Of a stretch of 64,000 bases of DNA, positions 42,883-52,946 are shown piece after piece (position 1 is the first letter of the stretch; each line of letters begins with the position of its first letter). The position numbers and the translations under genes were made by a program. The stretch lies in contig NZ_FXXN01000017.1 in NCBI RefSeq assembly GCF_900184795.1, positions 1 to 64,000 of the forward strand. The letters are read 5' to 3'. The notes under the pieces were generated by a model, which worked only from the letters and a program-made list of their open reading frames with translations, had not been told where the DNA came from and made no database searches. This DNA is from Magnetospirillum sp. 15-1. Lineage in GTDB: Bacteria; Pseudomonadota; Alphaproteobacteria; Rhodospirillales; Magnetospirillaceae.

Positions 42883-44328
42883 TCAGAGCGCCTCCGCCGT
42901 CTGCGGAACGTAGGACGGAATTTCCGGCTCGACCACCACGGTGTTGGACGGCACGCTGGCCTGGCCGGTGGCGCTGCAGGCGCGCACATAGTAGCGGTAG
43001 CTCATGCCGGCCAGGATGGTGGTATCGACCCAGCGGGTGACCTTGACCGCGTCTTCCACCTGGATTTCCCCGTCGTCGCTGGCGCGATAGACGTCGTAGC
43101 GGGCCGTACCCGGTGCCTTGTCCCACTGCAGGACGATCGAGCCGTTTTCCACCTTGGCCCGCAGGTTGCCGTGGCCGGCGCTCCAGGCGGGGGCGGCCGC
43201 CGAGGCGTCATCGGCCGGAGCCTGCATCTCGCCCTTGGGCCACAGGAAGCAGATGACCTTGTTGTGGGTGCCATCCAGGTGCTTGCAGACATTGCAATAG
43301 TCACACTTGATGATGCGGTCGTTCTCGCCGCGCCGCACTTTCTTGACCCAGTCGGGATCGGCCAGCAGGCCGCGGGCAATGCCGACGAAGTCCATCTTGC
43401 CTTCAGTCAGCACCCGCTCGGCATCGGCGGGGTCGGAAATCTTGCCGGCGGCGGCGATCGGGGTGTCATAGCCCTTGGAATTGATGAATTCCTTGATCTC
43501 GCCGGCCAGGCCGGCATGCAGGGCAGCCGGATACCAGGCGCCCGGCATGCAGCGGTCGCCGGAATAGCCGGTATAGGGATAGGGGACATGGCCGGGGACG
43601 TGCTCGGCGTCCTCGAACTTGCCGCCCACCGATAGCGACAGGTAGGCGAAGCCCAACTGGGCGAGGCGCAGGGCGATCAACTTGGAATCGGCGACGGTGT
43701 AGCCGTCCTTGATGAACTCCTCGGACAAAAAGCGGATGCCGACGGGGAAATCGGGGCCGACCTTGCGGCGAATGTTCTCCATCACCCGACCGATCAGGTG
43801 CAGGCGGCCTTCCAGGGTGCCGCCGTATTCGTCCTTGCGCGGGTTGCGCCGAGACAGGAACGAGGCCAGCGTGTAGGCGTGCGCCGAATGCAGTTCGGCG
43901 CCGTCGAACCCGGCCTCGCGGGCGCGGGCCACGGCGTCGCCGAACTGTTCGATGATCCGCTCGATGTCTTCCAGCGACAGCATGTCGACGGTCTGGCGCC
44001 AGCCCGACTTGGCGACCTTCATGAAGTGGATGATCTGGGGAACGATCATGGAATTCGAGGTGTCGTGCACGCGCTTGACCATATCCGCCAGGCCGGGCAC
44101 GAACTTGTCGTCGGAGATGCGCAGCAGCGGCCCGGAGTTGGAATGGTGGATGGCCATGGCCTCGACGATGATCAGGCCGACATTCCCTTGGGCGTAGCGG
44201 ACGTAGCGGTCACTGATCTCCTGGGTGACCCAGCCTTCCTCGTCCGCCAGCCGGGTGACCATGGCGGGAACCATGACGCGGTTGGGCAGGACCATGCCCT
44301 GGATGTCCAGCGGCTCGAGCAGCTTCAT
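42883..44328 (-). CDS. Old Yellow Enzyme-like NAD(P)H:flavin oxidoreductase with C-terminal FN3-like domain
   Basis: A 481-residue protein. Residues 1-380 are an OYE/2,4-dienoyl-CoA-reductase type TIM barrel (LLEPLDIQGMVLPNRVMVPA, GFDGAELHSAHAYTLASFLS, RRNPRKDEYGGTLEGR). A four-Cys cluster, CDYCNVCKH then KVIC, may hold 4Fe-4S. The usual FAD/NADH domain is absent; instead residues about 385-473 (ENGSIVLQWDKAPGTARYDV, then SYRYYVRACSATGQASVPSN) look like a fibronectin type III module. It probably reduces an unsaturated acyl-CoA intermediate. It overlaps the MarR stop by four bases. Confidence 0.82.
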   Translation of the reverse strand: MKLLEPLDIQGMVLPNRVMVPAMVTRLADEEGWVTQEISDRYVRYAQGNVGLIIVEAMAIHHSNSGPLLRISDDKFVPGLADMVKRVHDTSNSMIVPQIIHFMKVAKSGWRQTVDMLSLEDIERIIEQFGDAVARAREAGFDGAELHSAHAYTLASFLSRRNPRKDEYGGTLEGRLHLIGRVMENIRRKVGPDFPVGIRFLSEEFIKDGYTVADSKLIALRLAQLGFAYLSLSVGGKFEDAEHVPGHVPYPYTGYSGDRCMPGAWYPAALHAGLAGEIKEFINSKGYDTPIAAAGKISDPADAERVLTEGKMDFVGIARGLLADPDWVKKVRRGENDRIIKCDYCNVCKHLDGTHNKVICFLWPKGEMQAPADDASAAAPAWSAGHGNLRAKVENGSIVLQWDKAPGTARYDVYRASDDGEIQVEDAVKVTRWVDTTILAGMSYRYYVRACSATGQASVPSNTVVVEPEIPSYVPQTAEAL

Positions 44329-44858
44329 CGATCGATCTCCTTGTTGGAAGTCTTGGGAAGGCGAGTCTTGCCCGGCTTCTTGGTGGTGTTGGCGACCAGC
44401 GTCGCCTTGAAGGTGCCGATCAGTTGGTAGAGTTGGGCAAGGCTGCCCTCGTCCAGACCGGTCATCATGTCTTTCAGCCAGATGCGGTGAGCCGGCAGCA
44501 TGCGCTCCACCAACGCCTCGCCCTCGGGCGTCAGGTAGACGTGCTGGACTCGGCCATCCTCGTCGTCGGTCAGGCGCAGGATGAGGCCCTTGGCTTCCAG
44601 ACGCTCGACCAGGTCGCTGACATTGCCCTTGCTGACCATCAGCCGTTGCGACAGTTGCCCCATGGTCGGTCCCTGCGGCGGGCGATGGACCTGGGCCAGC
44701 AGGTCGAAGGCCGGCATGGTAATGTCGAATTCCTCGCGCAGAGCCCGCCGAAGCTGTGCCAGCACCACGTTGGCGCTGCCCAGCATGCGCAGCCAGACGC
44801 GTACCTGGAGGTGTCCGTCATCGACCGAGACCTTTTCCGAGGCGGGCTTTCTAGCCAT
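44325..44858 (-). CDS. MarR-family regulator of the aromatic operon
   Basis: A 177-residue winged-helix regulator: MGQLSQRLMVSKGNVSDLVE, RLEAKGLILRLTDDEDGRVQ is the MarR recognition helix and wing. It is the second gene of the operon it probably controls, and a 46-bp dyad lies upstream of the first gene. MarR proteins of aromatic catabolism (for example BadR, HcaR types) respond to CoA thioesters or acids; that is analogy. The Lys-rich C-terminal tail (NTTKKPGKTRLPKTSNKEID) is unusual. Confidence 0.88.
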   Translation of the reverse strand: MARKPASEKVSVDDGHLQVRVWLRMLGSANVVLAQLRRALREEFDITMPAFDLLAQVHRPPQGPTMGQLSQRLMVSKGNVSDLVERLEAKGLILRLTDDEDGRVQHVYLTPEGEALVERMLPAHRIWLKDMMTGLDEGSLAQLYQLIGTFKATLVANTTKKPGKTRLPKTSNKEIDR

Positions 44859-45664
44859 CACATCAGCTCTCCGCCGGCGATCAGGATGCTTTGGCCGGTG
44901 ATGGACCGGCTGTTGGGCTGGCACAGCCAAGCCACCGTCTCGGCGACCTCGTCCGGCTGGATCAGCCGTCCCTGGGGATTGTGCGAGACGATGTCGGCCA
45001 GCGCATCCTCGCGGCTGCGGCCGGTCTTGGCCGCGATGTTGTCGAGGGCGCCGGCCACGATGTCGGTATCGGTATAGCCGGGGCAGACGCAATTGACCGT
45101 GACGCCGGTCTTGGCGACTTCGCGGGCCAGGGCGCGGGTCATGCCGATCACCGCGTGCTTGGCGGCGCAGTACGCCGAGACATAGGGAAAGCCGGTCAGC
45201 CCGGCGGTGGATGAAACGGTGATCACCCGTCCGTATCCGCCATCGATCATCCCCTTGAGCACCTGGCGGGTGCACAGGAAGGGAGCGGTGGCGTCGACGG
45301 CGAAAATCCTGTTCCACAGCGCCAGATCGGTCTTGAGGAACGGGGCGGGAAGGGCGATGCCGGCATTGTTGACGAGGATGGCCGCCGGCCCCAGGCGCCC
45401 CATGGCCGAAGAAAAGGCGCGCTCGATCTGATCGGGTTCGGCCAGGTCGACCACTTCCAGTCCCACCTTGACGCCATGGGCGGCTTCGATGGCCGCCGCA
45501 CTGCGGGCCAAGGTCTCGCGGGTCCGTCCCATGACGGTGACGCAAGCCCCCAGGCCGGCCAGATGGTCGGCAATGGCGGCGCCGATTCCGCGGCCTCCGC
45601 CGGTTACCACGGCGTGGCGCCCCTGAAGTGATTTCCCCTGCGTCGTCGCCATCATCTCCGCCAA
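44858..45664 (-). CDS. Short-chain dehydrogenase/reductase, first gene of aromatic operon
   Basis: A 268-residue classical SDR: TGGGRGIGAAIADHL (NAD(P) site), NNAG, catalytic Ser in TVSSTAGLTG, and YCAAKHAVIG with Tyr and Lys four apart. It likely oxidises a hydroxyacyl- or hydroxycycloalkyl-CoA intermediate. TTG 45664 has GGAGG five bases upstream; ATG 45655 or 45652 are alternatives. Its stop overlaps the MarR start (TGATG). Confidence 0.85.
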   Translation of the reverse strand: MAEMMATTQGKSLQGRHAVVTGGGRGIGAAIADHLAGLGACVTVMGRTRETLARSAAAIEAAHGVKVGLEVVDLAEPDQIERAFSSAMGRLGPAAILVNNAGIALPAPFLKTDLALWNRIFAVDATAPFLCTRQVLKGMIDGGYGRVITVSSTAGLTGFPYVSAYCAAKHAVIGMTRALAREVAKTGVTVNCVCPGYTDTDIVAGALDNIAAKTGRSREDALADIVSHNPQGRLIQPDEVAETVAWLCQPNSRSITGQSILIAGGELM

Positions 45665-45676
45665 AACAGCCTCCGG

Positions 45677-45722
45677 AATTTAGTTCAAGTCAGAACTTAT
45701 AAGTTCGAACCTAAACTAAATT
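45677..45722. promoter_or_regulatory. 46-bp dyad operator upstream of the aromatic operon
   Basis: Core GAACTTATAAGTTC (45693-45706) is a perfect palindrome. Outer arms AATTTAGTT (45677-45685) and AACTAAATT (45714-45722) share the same axis. It begins 12 bases upstream of the SDR start and is AT-rich within GC-rich DNA, so it is a likely promoter/operator for the operon's MarR. Confidence 0.75.
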
Positions 45723-45862
45723 TCGACATCAAACAACCATTAAAAATGTGGTTATGAGTCGCCGCCTGATTCGGGCGATCACAGCCGAATCGGGTCGGAC
45801 GGATGCCGGCGGCCCGTCCGCGCGAAATTTTCAGCGACGGCTGGAGGGTGGGGTGGTGGGGT

Positions 45863-46339
45863 TCAGGTTACGGCCCGGGAGTTGGCGTCTCCGCGGCTTG
45901 CGTTGGCCGGAATGCGCCTGAGGAGCCGGCGCAACAGTTCCGCCTCATCGTCGGAAAAGTCCTGGATCGCCTGCGCCTGCGCCTCGTGGGCTTTTGGAAT
46001 TGCAAGGTTGGTGATCGCTTGCCCCTCCGTGGTGCTGGAGATCAGCGTACCTCGTTTGTCGTCGCCGGATTTTTCCCGAACGAGGCAGGATCGCGCCTCG
46101 AGTTTCGCCACAACCCGAACCAAGGTGGGCGGTTCCAGGCCGGTGGCTGCGGCCAAGTCCCTAAAGCGCATGAGTCTTCCATCGTGCAATACCGCTAGAA
46201 CGCGCCATTCCTGCAGGCTTAGGCCGTGCTCGGCCAGGGTCGGGGCGAACAGTGTCAGCCCGGCCAGGTATGCCTGGTGCAGGAGGTAGGGGATGTATTC
46301 TTCCAGATGGAACGTTTTTGTGCCGTCGGCTTCAGTCAT
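45863..46339 (-). CDS. Second MarR-family regulator
   Basis: A 158-residue winged-helix protein: LSLQEWRVLAVLHDGRLMRF, DLAAATGLEPPTLVRVVAKL, EARSCLVREKSGDDKRGTLI. It is transcribed alone, between the minus-strand operon and the divergent plus-strand genes at 46.5 kb. A 20-bp near-perfect dyad lies just upstream. It could control the plus-strand cluster, itself, or both. Confidence 0.85.
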   Translation of the reverse strand: MTEADGTKTFHLEEYIPYLLHQAYLAGLTLFAPTLAEHGLSLQEWRVLAVLHDGRLMRFRDLAAATGLEPPTLVRVVAKLEARSCLVREKSGDDKRGTLISSTTEGQAITNLAIPKAHEAQAQAIQDFSDDEAELLRRLLRRIPANASRGDANSRAVT

Positions 46340-46360
46340 TTTATTCTATTCTGACTTTCT

Positions 46361-46380
46361 TTACCAAGGCGCCTGGGTAA
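46361..46380. promoter_or_regulatory. 20-bp near-perfect dyad upstream of the second MarR gene
   Basis: TTACCAAGGC followed directly by GCCTGGGTAA: arms match in nine of ten positions. It begins 22 bases upstream of the MarR start, in the divergent promoter region, and is a probable autoregulatory operator. Confidence 0.6.
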
Positions 46381-46465
46381 TTTATACCGTATCTATGGGG
46401 AGTCAGTCTAGGAATATCGCGGTAATCTAATTTGGAAGCATTCAAAAAATTGTTGTGATATGAAC

Positions 46466-46477
46466 TTCCATATGGAA
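46466..46477. promoter_or_regulatory. 12-bp palindrome in the divergent promoter region
   Basis: TTCCATATGGAA, about 65 bases before the start of the plus-strand chimeric gene. Candidate regulator site for the plus-strand cluster; no promoter boxes could be fixed with confidence. Confidence 0.4.
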
Positions 46478-46541
46478 CGATATCTCTGTGGAGTAGGGAG
46501 GCCGCCGTAACTCGGTTGATTGCCACTAGGAGGACGTGACC

Positions 46542-46952
46542 ATGAAGATCAAGATCGTTGGTGCCGGTCCCGCCGGTCTGCATTTCGCGGCGTTGATGAA
46601 GCGTGCCGAGACGTTCCCGCGTCTGGCCGAGCGGCTGGGGAGCTTAGGGACACACCTTTCCGGTGGCGAACAGCAGATGCTGGCCGTGGGCCGCGCCCTG
46701 ATGACCAATCCCGATCTGCTGATCCTCGACGAGGCGACGGAAGGGCTGGCGCCCCTGATCCGGCGCGAGATCTGGCATGTCATCCGCTCCATCAAGGAGA
46801 CCGGCATCGCCAGCATCATCGTCGACAAGAACGTCAATGTTCTGCTCGGTCTGGCCGACCGGCACGTCATTCTGGTCAAGGGTCAGGTGGTCTACGACGG
46901 AAGCGACCTGACACCCGAATCTGAAATCCTCAAGCGCCATATCGGTGTCTGA
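46542..46952 (+). pseudogene. Chimera of flavin monooxygenase start and LivF end
   Basis: ATG 46542 with AGGAGG upstream opens KIKIVGAGPAGLHFAALMKR, an FAD-binding start like salicylyl-CoA 5-hydroxylase/2-aminobenzoyl-CoA monooxygenase proteins. After about 20 residues it switches to the C-terminal half of a LivF (TFPRLAERLG, LSGGEQQMLAVGRALMTNPD, EATEGLAPLIRREIWHVI). Walker A is missing, so neither activity is likely. The two parts are in frame, implying a deletion of the intervening genes. The LivF half differs from the intact livF. Confidence 0.8.
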
Positions 46953-46996
46953 CATCCCTTCATACCTTTGATGTTCAAGAAAAAAAGGAAGTTGAA

Positions 46997-48079
46997 ATGG
47001 CAGTTGATGCGTATCGATGGCTGATGACCGGTGTGGGGCAGCCCATGGTCAGGGAGCCGATGGATATTGGTCCGGTCGAGGCCGGGGAGGTTGTGGTGAA
47101 GATCGCCGGCTGCGGCGTCTGCCATACCGATCTCGATTATTATTACAACGGGGTACGCACCAACCATCCGCTGCCTCTGGCCCTTGGCCATGAAATCAGC
47201 GGCTACGTCCAGGCCGCCGGTGCCGGCGCCGGGCCCTGGGTGGGCAAGGCGGTCATCATTTCCGCCGTGATCCCCTGTGGCGAATGCGACCTGTGCAAGC
47301 GCGGAAAGGGGACCATCTGCCGCTCGCAGATGATGCCCGGCTACGATATCCAGGGCGGGTTTGCCACCCACATCAAGGTTCCCGCCAGGGGATTGTGCGA
47401 GGTCGACGAGGCCCGCCTCAAGAGCGCGGGACTCGAACTCGCCGAGGTTTCCGTGGTGGCCGACGCCCTGACGACGCCCTATCAGGCCGCCGTGCAGGCC
47501 GGGATCGGCAAGGGTGACCTGGTCATCGTCGTCGGCTGCGGTGGCGTCGGTGGTTATTCCGTGCAGGTCGCGGCGGCCATGGGGGCCACCGTGGTGGCTC
47601 TGGATCTCGATCCGGCCAAGCTGGAGGCCTTGCGGGCCGCCGGCGTCGTCGGACTGGCCCTGAACCCCAAGGATTTTGCCAGCACCAGGGATCTCAAGAA
47701 GGAGATCGGTGTCTTCGCCAAGGCCCAAGGCCTGCGCTCGACCGAGTGGATCATCATGGAGTGCTCGGGCAGCGTGCCGGGGCAGCAGACCGCCTTCGAT
47801 CTGATGGTCCATGGCTGCACCGTGTGCGTGGTCGGCTACACCATGAACAAGGGCGAGTTTCGGCTTTCCAATCTGATGGCTTTCCATGCCCGTGCGCTGG
47901 GCAACTGGGGCTGTCCTCCCGATCTTTACCCCGGTGCTTTGGAGCTGGTGCTCTCGGGCAAGATCAACGTGAAGAATTTCGTCGAATGCCGTCCGCTCGA
48001 CAGCATCAACGAAACCTTTGCCGCCGTGCATGACCACAAGCTCACCCGACGGGCCGTTCTGGTGCCTCCGGCATCGTGA
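46997..48079 (+). CDS. had: 6-hydroxycyclohex-1-ene-1-carbonyl-CoA dehydrogenase
   Basis: A 360-residue zinc alcohol dehydrogenase of the anaerobic benzoyl-CoA pathway, oxidising 6-hydroxycyclohex-1-ene-1-carbonyl-CoA with NAD. Catalytic zinc ligands lie in AGCGVCHTD (Cys39) and GHE (His65); structural zinc Cys are 94, 97, 100 and 108 in [16 protein letters not shown]. The NAD site is [20 protein letters not shown]. The gene looks intact. An oah remnant follows, as in Thauera-type had-oah order. GGAAG precedes ATG 46997. Confidence 0.85.
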   Translation: MAVDAYRWLMTGVGQPMVREPMDIGPVEAGEVVVKIAGCGVCHTDLDYYYNGVRTNHPLPLALGHEISGYVQAAGAGAGPWVGKAVIISAVIPCGECDLCKRGKGTICRSQMMPGYDIQGGFATHIKVPARGLCEVDEARLKSAGLELAEVSVVADALTTPYQAAVQAGIGKGDLVIVVGCGGVGGYSVQVAAAMGATVVALDLDPAKLEALRAAGVVGLALNPKDFASTRDLKKEIGVFAKAQGLRSTEWIIMECSGSVPGQQTAFDLMVHGCTVCVVGYTMNKGEFRLSNLMAFHARALGNWGCPPDLYPGALELVLSGKINVKNFVECRPLDSINETFAAVHDHKLTRRAVLVPPAS

Positions 48080-48158
48080 TCGATGGATCGCCGCCGGTCA
48101 GCTTTGGCCGGCGGCCATGGCCAATCCAGGGCACTCAGCACTCGAGAGGGACACTTCA

Positions 48159-48497
48159 ATGCCAACGCCTGAAAGAACGTTGATCAATCATACCATTCCC
48201 CTGGCAGAGACCGTCCCGGGCGTGGTTGTTGAGAAGCGGCCGGCCCGCACGGAAAAGGGGGGCGAGGAACTGCGCAAGTCCAAGCTCGAGGCCTGGAACC
48301 GCAGCAAGGAAGGCGGTCGCGCCTGGATGGCGCTCGACATGGCAACCGAAGCCAAAGTCGGCTTCGGCGCCTTTGCGGTCGGGACCAAGGAGACCGGCCG
48401 GGAGATCGACTTCATTGCACTGCGTAGGGCTCAGGCCGCCGGGACGCCCTGGTCGAAGGAGTCGATCACAGACCTGATGCCCGGACGGCGGGGGTGA
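48159..48497 (+). pseudogene. oah: oah (6-oxocyclohex-1-ene-1-carbonyl-CoA hydrolase) with internal deletion
   Basis: The 112-residue frame joins the two ends of Oah/BamA. Residues 1-36 (INHTIPLAETVPGVVVEKRP) match the start. Residues 38-112 (LRKSKLEAWNRSKEGGRAWM, MATEAKVGFGAFAVG, REIDFIALRRAQAAGTPW) match the C-terminal end. Full-length enzymes are about 375 residues, so roughly 260 residues, including the crotonase-type active site, are absent. The deletion is in frame. It cannot be a working hydrolase. It lies 79 bases after had. Confidence 0.8.
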
Positions 48498-48502
48498 CGG
48501 TA

Positions 48503-49318
48503 ATGCGGGAAATTCTGGTCCATCTCGACGACGGCGAGCGCAGTTCCGTGCGTCTGGGTATTGCCATAGGGCTGGCCGCCAAGTTCAAGGCCCGCTTGAC
48601 GGGCCTGTTCGCCCGCTGTGAGAGTGATCGATCCAGCGCCGTGGCCCAAAAGCCCAGCGCCTTCCTGGCGGCCGTTTGTAAAAAGGCGGCCGATGATTTT
48701 GCGATCAAAACGGCGGCCTCGGGCATCAGCGCAAGGTGGTGGCAACTGTCCCATGGTGCACCCGCTCACGTGCTGGGTGAGACCATGTTCTGTGCCCGCT
48801 ACGCCGATCTGGTGATCATGGGGCAGCACGGTCCCGAAGATAGGTTCGTCCCGAAGGATCTGGTCGAGCACACCATCTTGAATTGCGGGCGGCCGGTCCT
48901 GGTGATTCCCCGTCACGGCACTTTCCCCACGATCGGCGAACGCATCGTTTTGGCCTGGAATGCCAGCCGGGAGGCGGTCCGCGCCATGGTCGATTCCCAG
49001 CCTTTGATGGCCATGGCCCGCTCTGTGGTCGTGTTGTCCCTGTTCGACGCGAAGACCGGAACCGCCTCGGGCATGGTTGAGGTTCCCCGGGTCGACATCA
49101 TCGATTATCTGGCAAGCCGTGGGGTCTCGGCCAGACTGGAGCGAGCCGCCGGCGAGGATGTCGGCAAGATGGATCTGTTGCTGTCGCGGCTGTGTGACTT
49201 GGAGGCGGATATGGCCGTGATGGGGGGGTACGGCGGCCATGCCCTCTCGTCTTTGCTGGGATCGGATACCCGCTATGTCCTGGAGCACATGACCGTGCCG
49301 GTCCTTTTGGCGCACTGA
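48503..49318 (+). CDS. Tandem universal stress protein (UspA family)
   Basis: A 271-residue protein with two Usp-like halves (MREILVHLDDGERSSVRLGI, VIMGQHGPED in the first; ERIVLAWNASREAVRAMVDS, MAVMGGYGGHALSSLLGSDT in the second). The C-terminal G-x2-G-x(9)-G(S/T)-like nucleotide loop is recognisable in the second half. GTG 48494, overlapping the oah-remnant stop, is an alternative start. It may respond to stress in aromatic growth; the link is positional only. Confidence 0.82.
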   Translation: MREILVHLDDGERSSVRLGIAIGLAAKFKARLTGLFARCESDRSSAVAQKPSAFLAAVCKKAADDFAIKTAASGISARWWQLSHGAPAHVLGETMFCARYADLVIMGQHGPEDRFVPKDLVEHTILNCGRPVLVIPRHGTFPTIGERIVLAWNASREAVRAMVDSQPLMAMARSVVVLSLFDAKTGTASGMVEVPRVDIIDYLASRGVSARLERAAGEDVGKMDLLLSRLCDLEADMAVMGGYGGHALSSLLGSDTRYVLEHMTVPVLLAH

Positions 49319-49357
49319 TTCCCAAAGTCGTGGGAAGGGGCGGGGGACGGCAGTCAG

Positions 49358-49537
49358 CTACCGGCCAATATCCGCTTCCGCCGGCACATCGTAATTCTCT
49401 TCGCGCTGGCGCTTGGCCGGGACCGTTGCCAACTCATCCTGAAGTTCCAGAATCCGCTGTATCGCGGCTTCAGCACCGGCCCCGGCATGGCTGTCTCGGC
49501 GGAAGCGAGGGCCGGCACAGGAAAGCCCGTTGAACAT
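49358..49537 (-). CDS. Possible small protein downstream of gatB
   Basis: A 59-residue frame from ATG 49537: FNGLSCAGPRFRRDSHAGAG then AEAAIQRILELQDELATVPA and a polar tail. It lies about 50 bases past gatB on the same strand, within the 271-base gap between the stress protein and gatB. The helix has good composition, but no family is known to me. Could be chance. Confidence 0.3.
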   Translation of the reverse strand: MFNGLSCAGPRFRRDSHAGAGAEAAIQRILELQDELATVPAKRQREENYDVPAEADIGR

Positions 49538-49589
49538 GTGCCGGCGCCGCCGCGATACAGGGACGAGAGAACGTCGTGTGACTCCTCGG

Positions 49590-51046
49590 CTACCCCAGGA
49601 TCTTCTTGGACAGCATCTCGTTGACCATGGCCGGGTTGGCCTTGCCCTGGGTGGCTTTCATCACCTGGCCGGTGAACCAGCCGAGCAGGGTGGTCTTGCC
49701 GTCCTTGACCTGCTGGACCTTGTCGGCGTTGGCGTTGATCACCGCGTCCACCGCCGCCTCGATGGCGCCGGTATCGGTGACCTGCTTCATGCCCTTTTCC
49801 TCGACGATGACGGCCGGCGCCTTGCCGCTTTCCACCATCAGGGCGAAGACGTCCTTGGCGAGCCGGCCGGAAAGCGTCCCGTCCTTGATCAGGTCGATCA
49901 GCGCGCCCAGGTCGGCGGCGCTGACCGGCGGGTTCTCGATGGTCTTGGCCGTCGCGTTGAGAGCGGCGAAGAAGTCGCCCATCACCCAGTTGCAGGCCAT
50001 CTTGGAATCGCGGCCCTTGGCCACCGTCTCGAAGAACTCGGCCGAGGCCTTCTCCGCCACCAGCACGCCGGCGTCATACGAGTTCAACCCGTATTCGGCC
50101 ATGAAGCGGGCCTTCTTCTCGTCGGGCAGCTCGGGCAGGCCGGCCTTGATGCCGTCCACGAAGGACTGCTCGATCACCAGGGGCAGCAGGTCCGGGTCGG
50201 GGAAGTAGCGGTAGTCGTGGGCATTCTCCTTGGACCGCATGGACCGCGTCTCGCCCTTGACCGAGTCGAACAGGCGGGTTTCCTGCTTGATGGTGCCGCC
50301 CGCCTCATAGACGTCGATATGGCGCCGCGCCTCGTACTCGATGGCCTGCTGCACGAAGCGGATGGAGTTGACGTTCTTGATCTCGCAGCGGTCGCGCAGC
50401 TCGGTGGAGCCCACGGGCCGCACCGACACGTTGGCGTCGCAGCGCATGGAGCCTTCCTGCATGTTGCCGTCGCAGGTTTCCAGGTAGCGCAGGATGGAGC
50501 GCAGCTTGGTGAGATAAAGACCGGCCTCTTCCGGCGAGCGCAGATCGGGCTTGGAGACGATCTCCATCAGCGCCACGCCCGAACGGTTCAGGTCGATGAA
50601 CGACTTGGACGGATGCATGTCGTGGATGGACTTGCCGGCGTCCTGCTCCAGGTGCAGGCGTTCGATGCCCACGGTCCGCGTGCCGCCGTCGGGCAGGTCG
50701 AGGATCAGCTCGCCCTCGCCGACGATGGGCTGGTCGTACTGGCTGATCTGATAGCCCTGGGGCAGGTCGGCGTAGAAGTAGTTCTTGCGCGCGAACACGG
50801 AAGTCAGGTTGATCCTGGCCTTCAGGCCCAGGCCGGTGCGTACCGCCTGCTCGACGCAGACTTCGTTGATCACCGGCAGCATGCCGGGGAAGCCGGCATC
50901 GATGAAGCTCACCTGGGTGTTGGGCTCGGCGCCGAAAAGGGTGGCGGCGCCACTGAACAGCTTGGCCTTGGAGATGACCTGGGCGTGGACCTCGAGACCG
51001 ATGACGATCTCCCAATCGCCGGTGTCGCCCTGAATGATGTACGCCA

Positions 51047-51047
<1 letters not shown>
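49590..51047 (-). CDS. gatB: Aspartyl/glutamyl-tRNA amidotransferase subunit B
   Basis: A 485-residue subunit of GatCAB, which converts Glu-tRNA(Gln) and/or Asp-tRNA(Asn) to the amide forms. [40 protein letters not shown] and [20 protein letters not shown] are invariant regions, and the C-terminal YqeY-like helical domain is present ([19 protein letters not shown]). ATG 51047 overlaps the gatA stop (TGATG). A longer upstream open frame is only a shadow of gatA. Confidence 0.97.
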
Positions 51048-52518
<1,471 letters not shown>

Positions 52519-52519
<1 letters not shown>

Positions 52520-52806
52520 TATTCGACCACCTTGGGAACGGTGAAGAAGCCTTCGGCGGCCTCCGGCGCGTTGGCCAGAATCTTGTCCGGGTATCCGCCG
52601 TCATTGACCACGTCGGCCCGCATGGGCGCCGTGATGTCGGCCACCGATGTCATCGGCTGGATGCCGTCGGTGTTCACCTCGGAGAGTTGCTCGACGAAGG
52701 TGAGGATGTTGGACAATTCGCCGGCGAGGTGATCGAGTTCCTCGTCCTTGACTTCGATGCGCGCCAACTCGGCGATGGCGCGGACGGTGGCTTTGTCGAG
52801 CGACAT
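52519..52806 (-). CDS. gatC: Aspartyl/glutamyl-tRNA amidotransferase subunit C
   Basis: A 95-residue linker subunit of Gat[23 protein letters not shown] and [20 protein letters not shown] are typical; the end FFTVPKVVE is conserved too. First gene of gatCAB; its TAA shares a base with the gatA ATG. Confidence 0.95.
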
Positions 52807-52946
52807 GGGCTGCGGAAAACTCCGGTAAATCAGGGTGGCCGGACGTTAGCATCCGGGCAACGGCGGTGCAAGCGGGGGAGGGGTTTAGCGCCCGCCGATC
52901 CAATGATGTAGGATCATACCGACCACCGGCCGATGAGAGGGAAGGG

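Noticed and set aside
45950-46000. tRNA genes as prophage or island attachment sites
   Set aside because: No cloverleaf with a GGTTCGA-type T loop was found anywhere in the window; GTTCGAAC near 45.7 kb belongs to the operator dyad.
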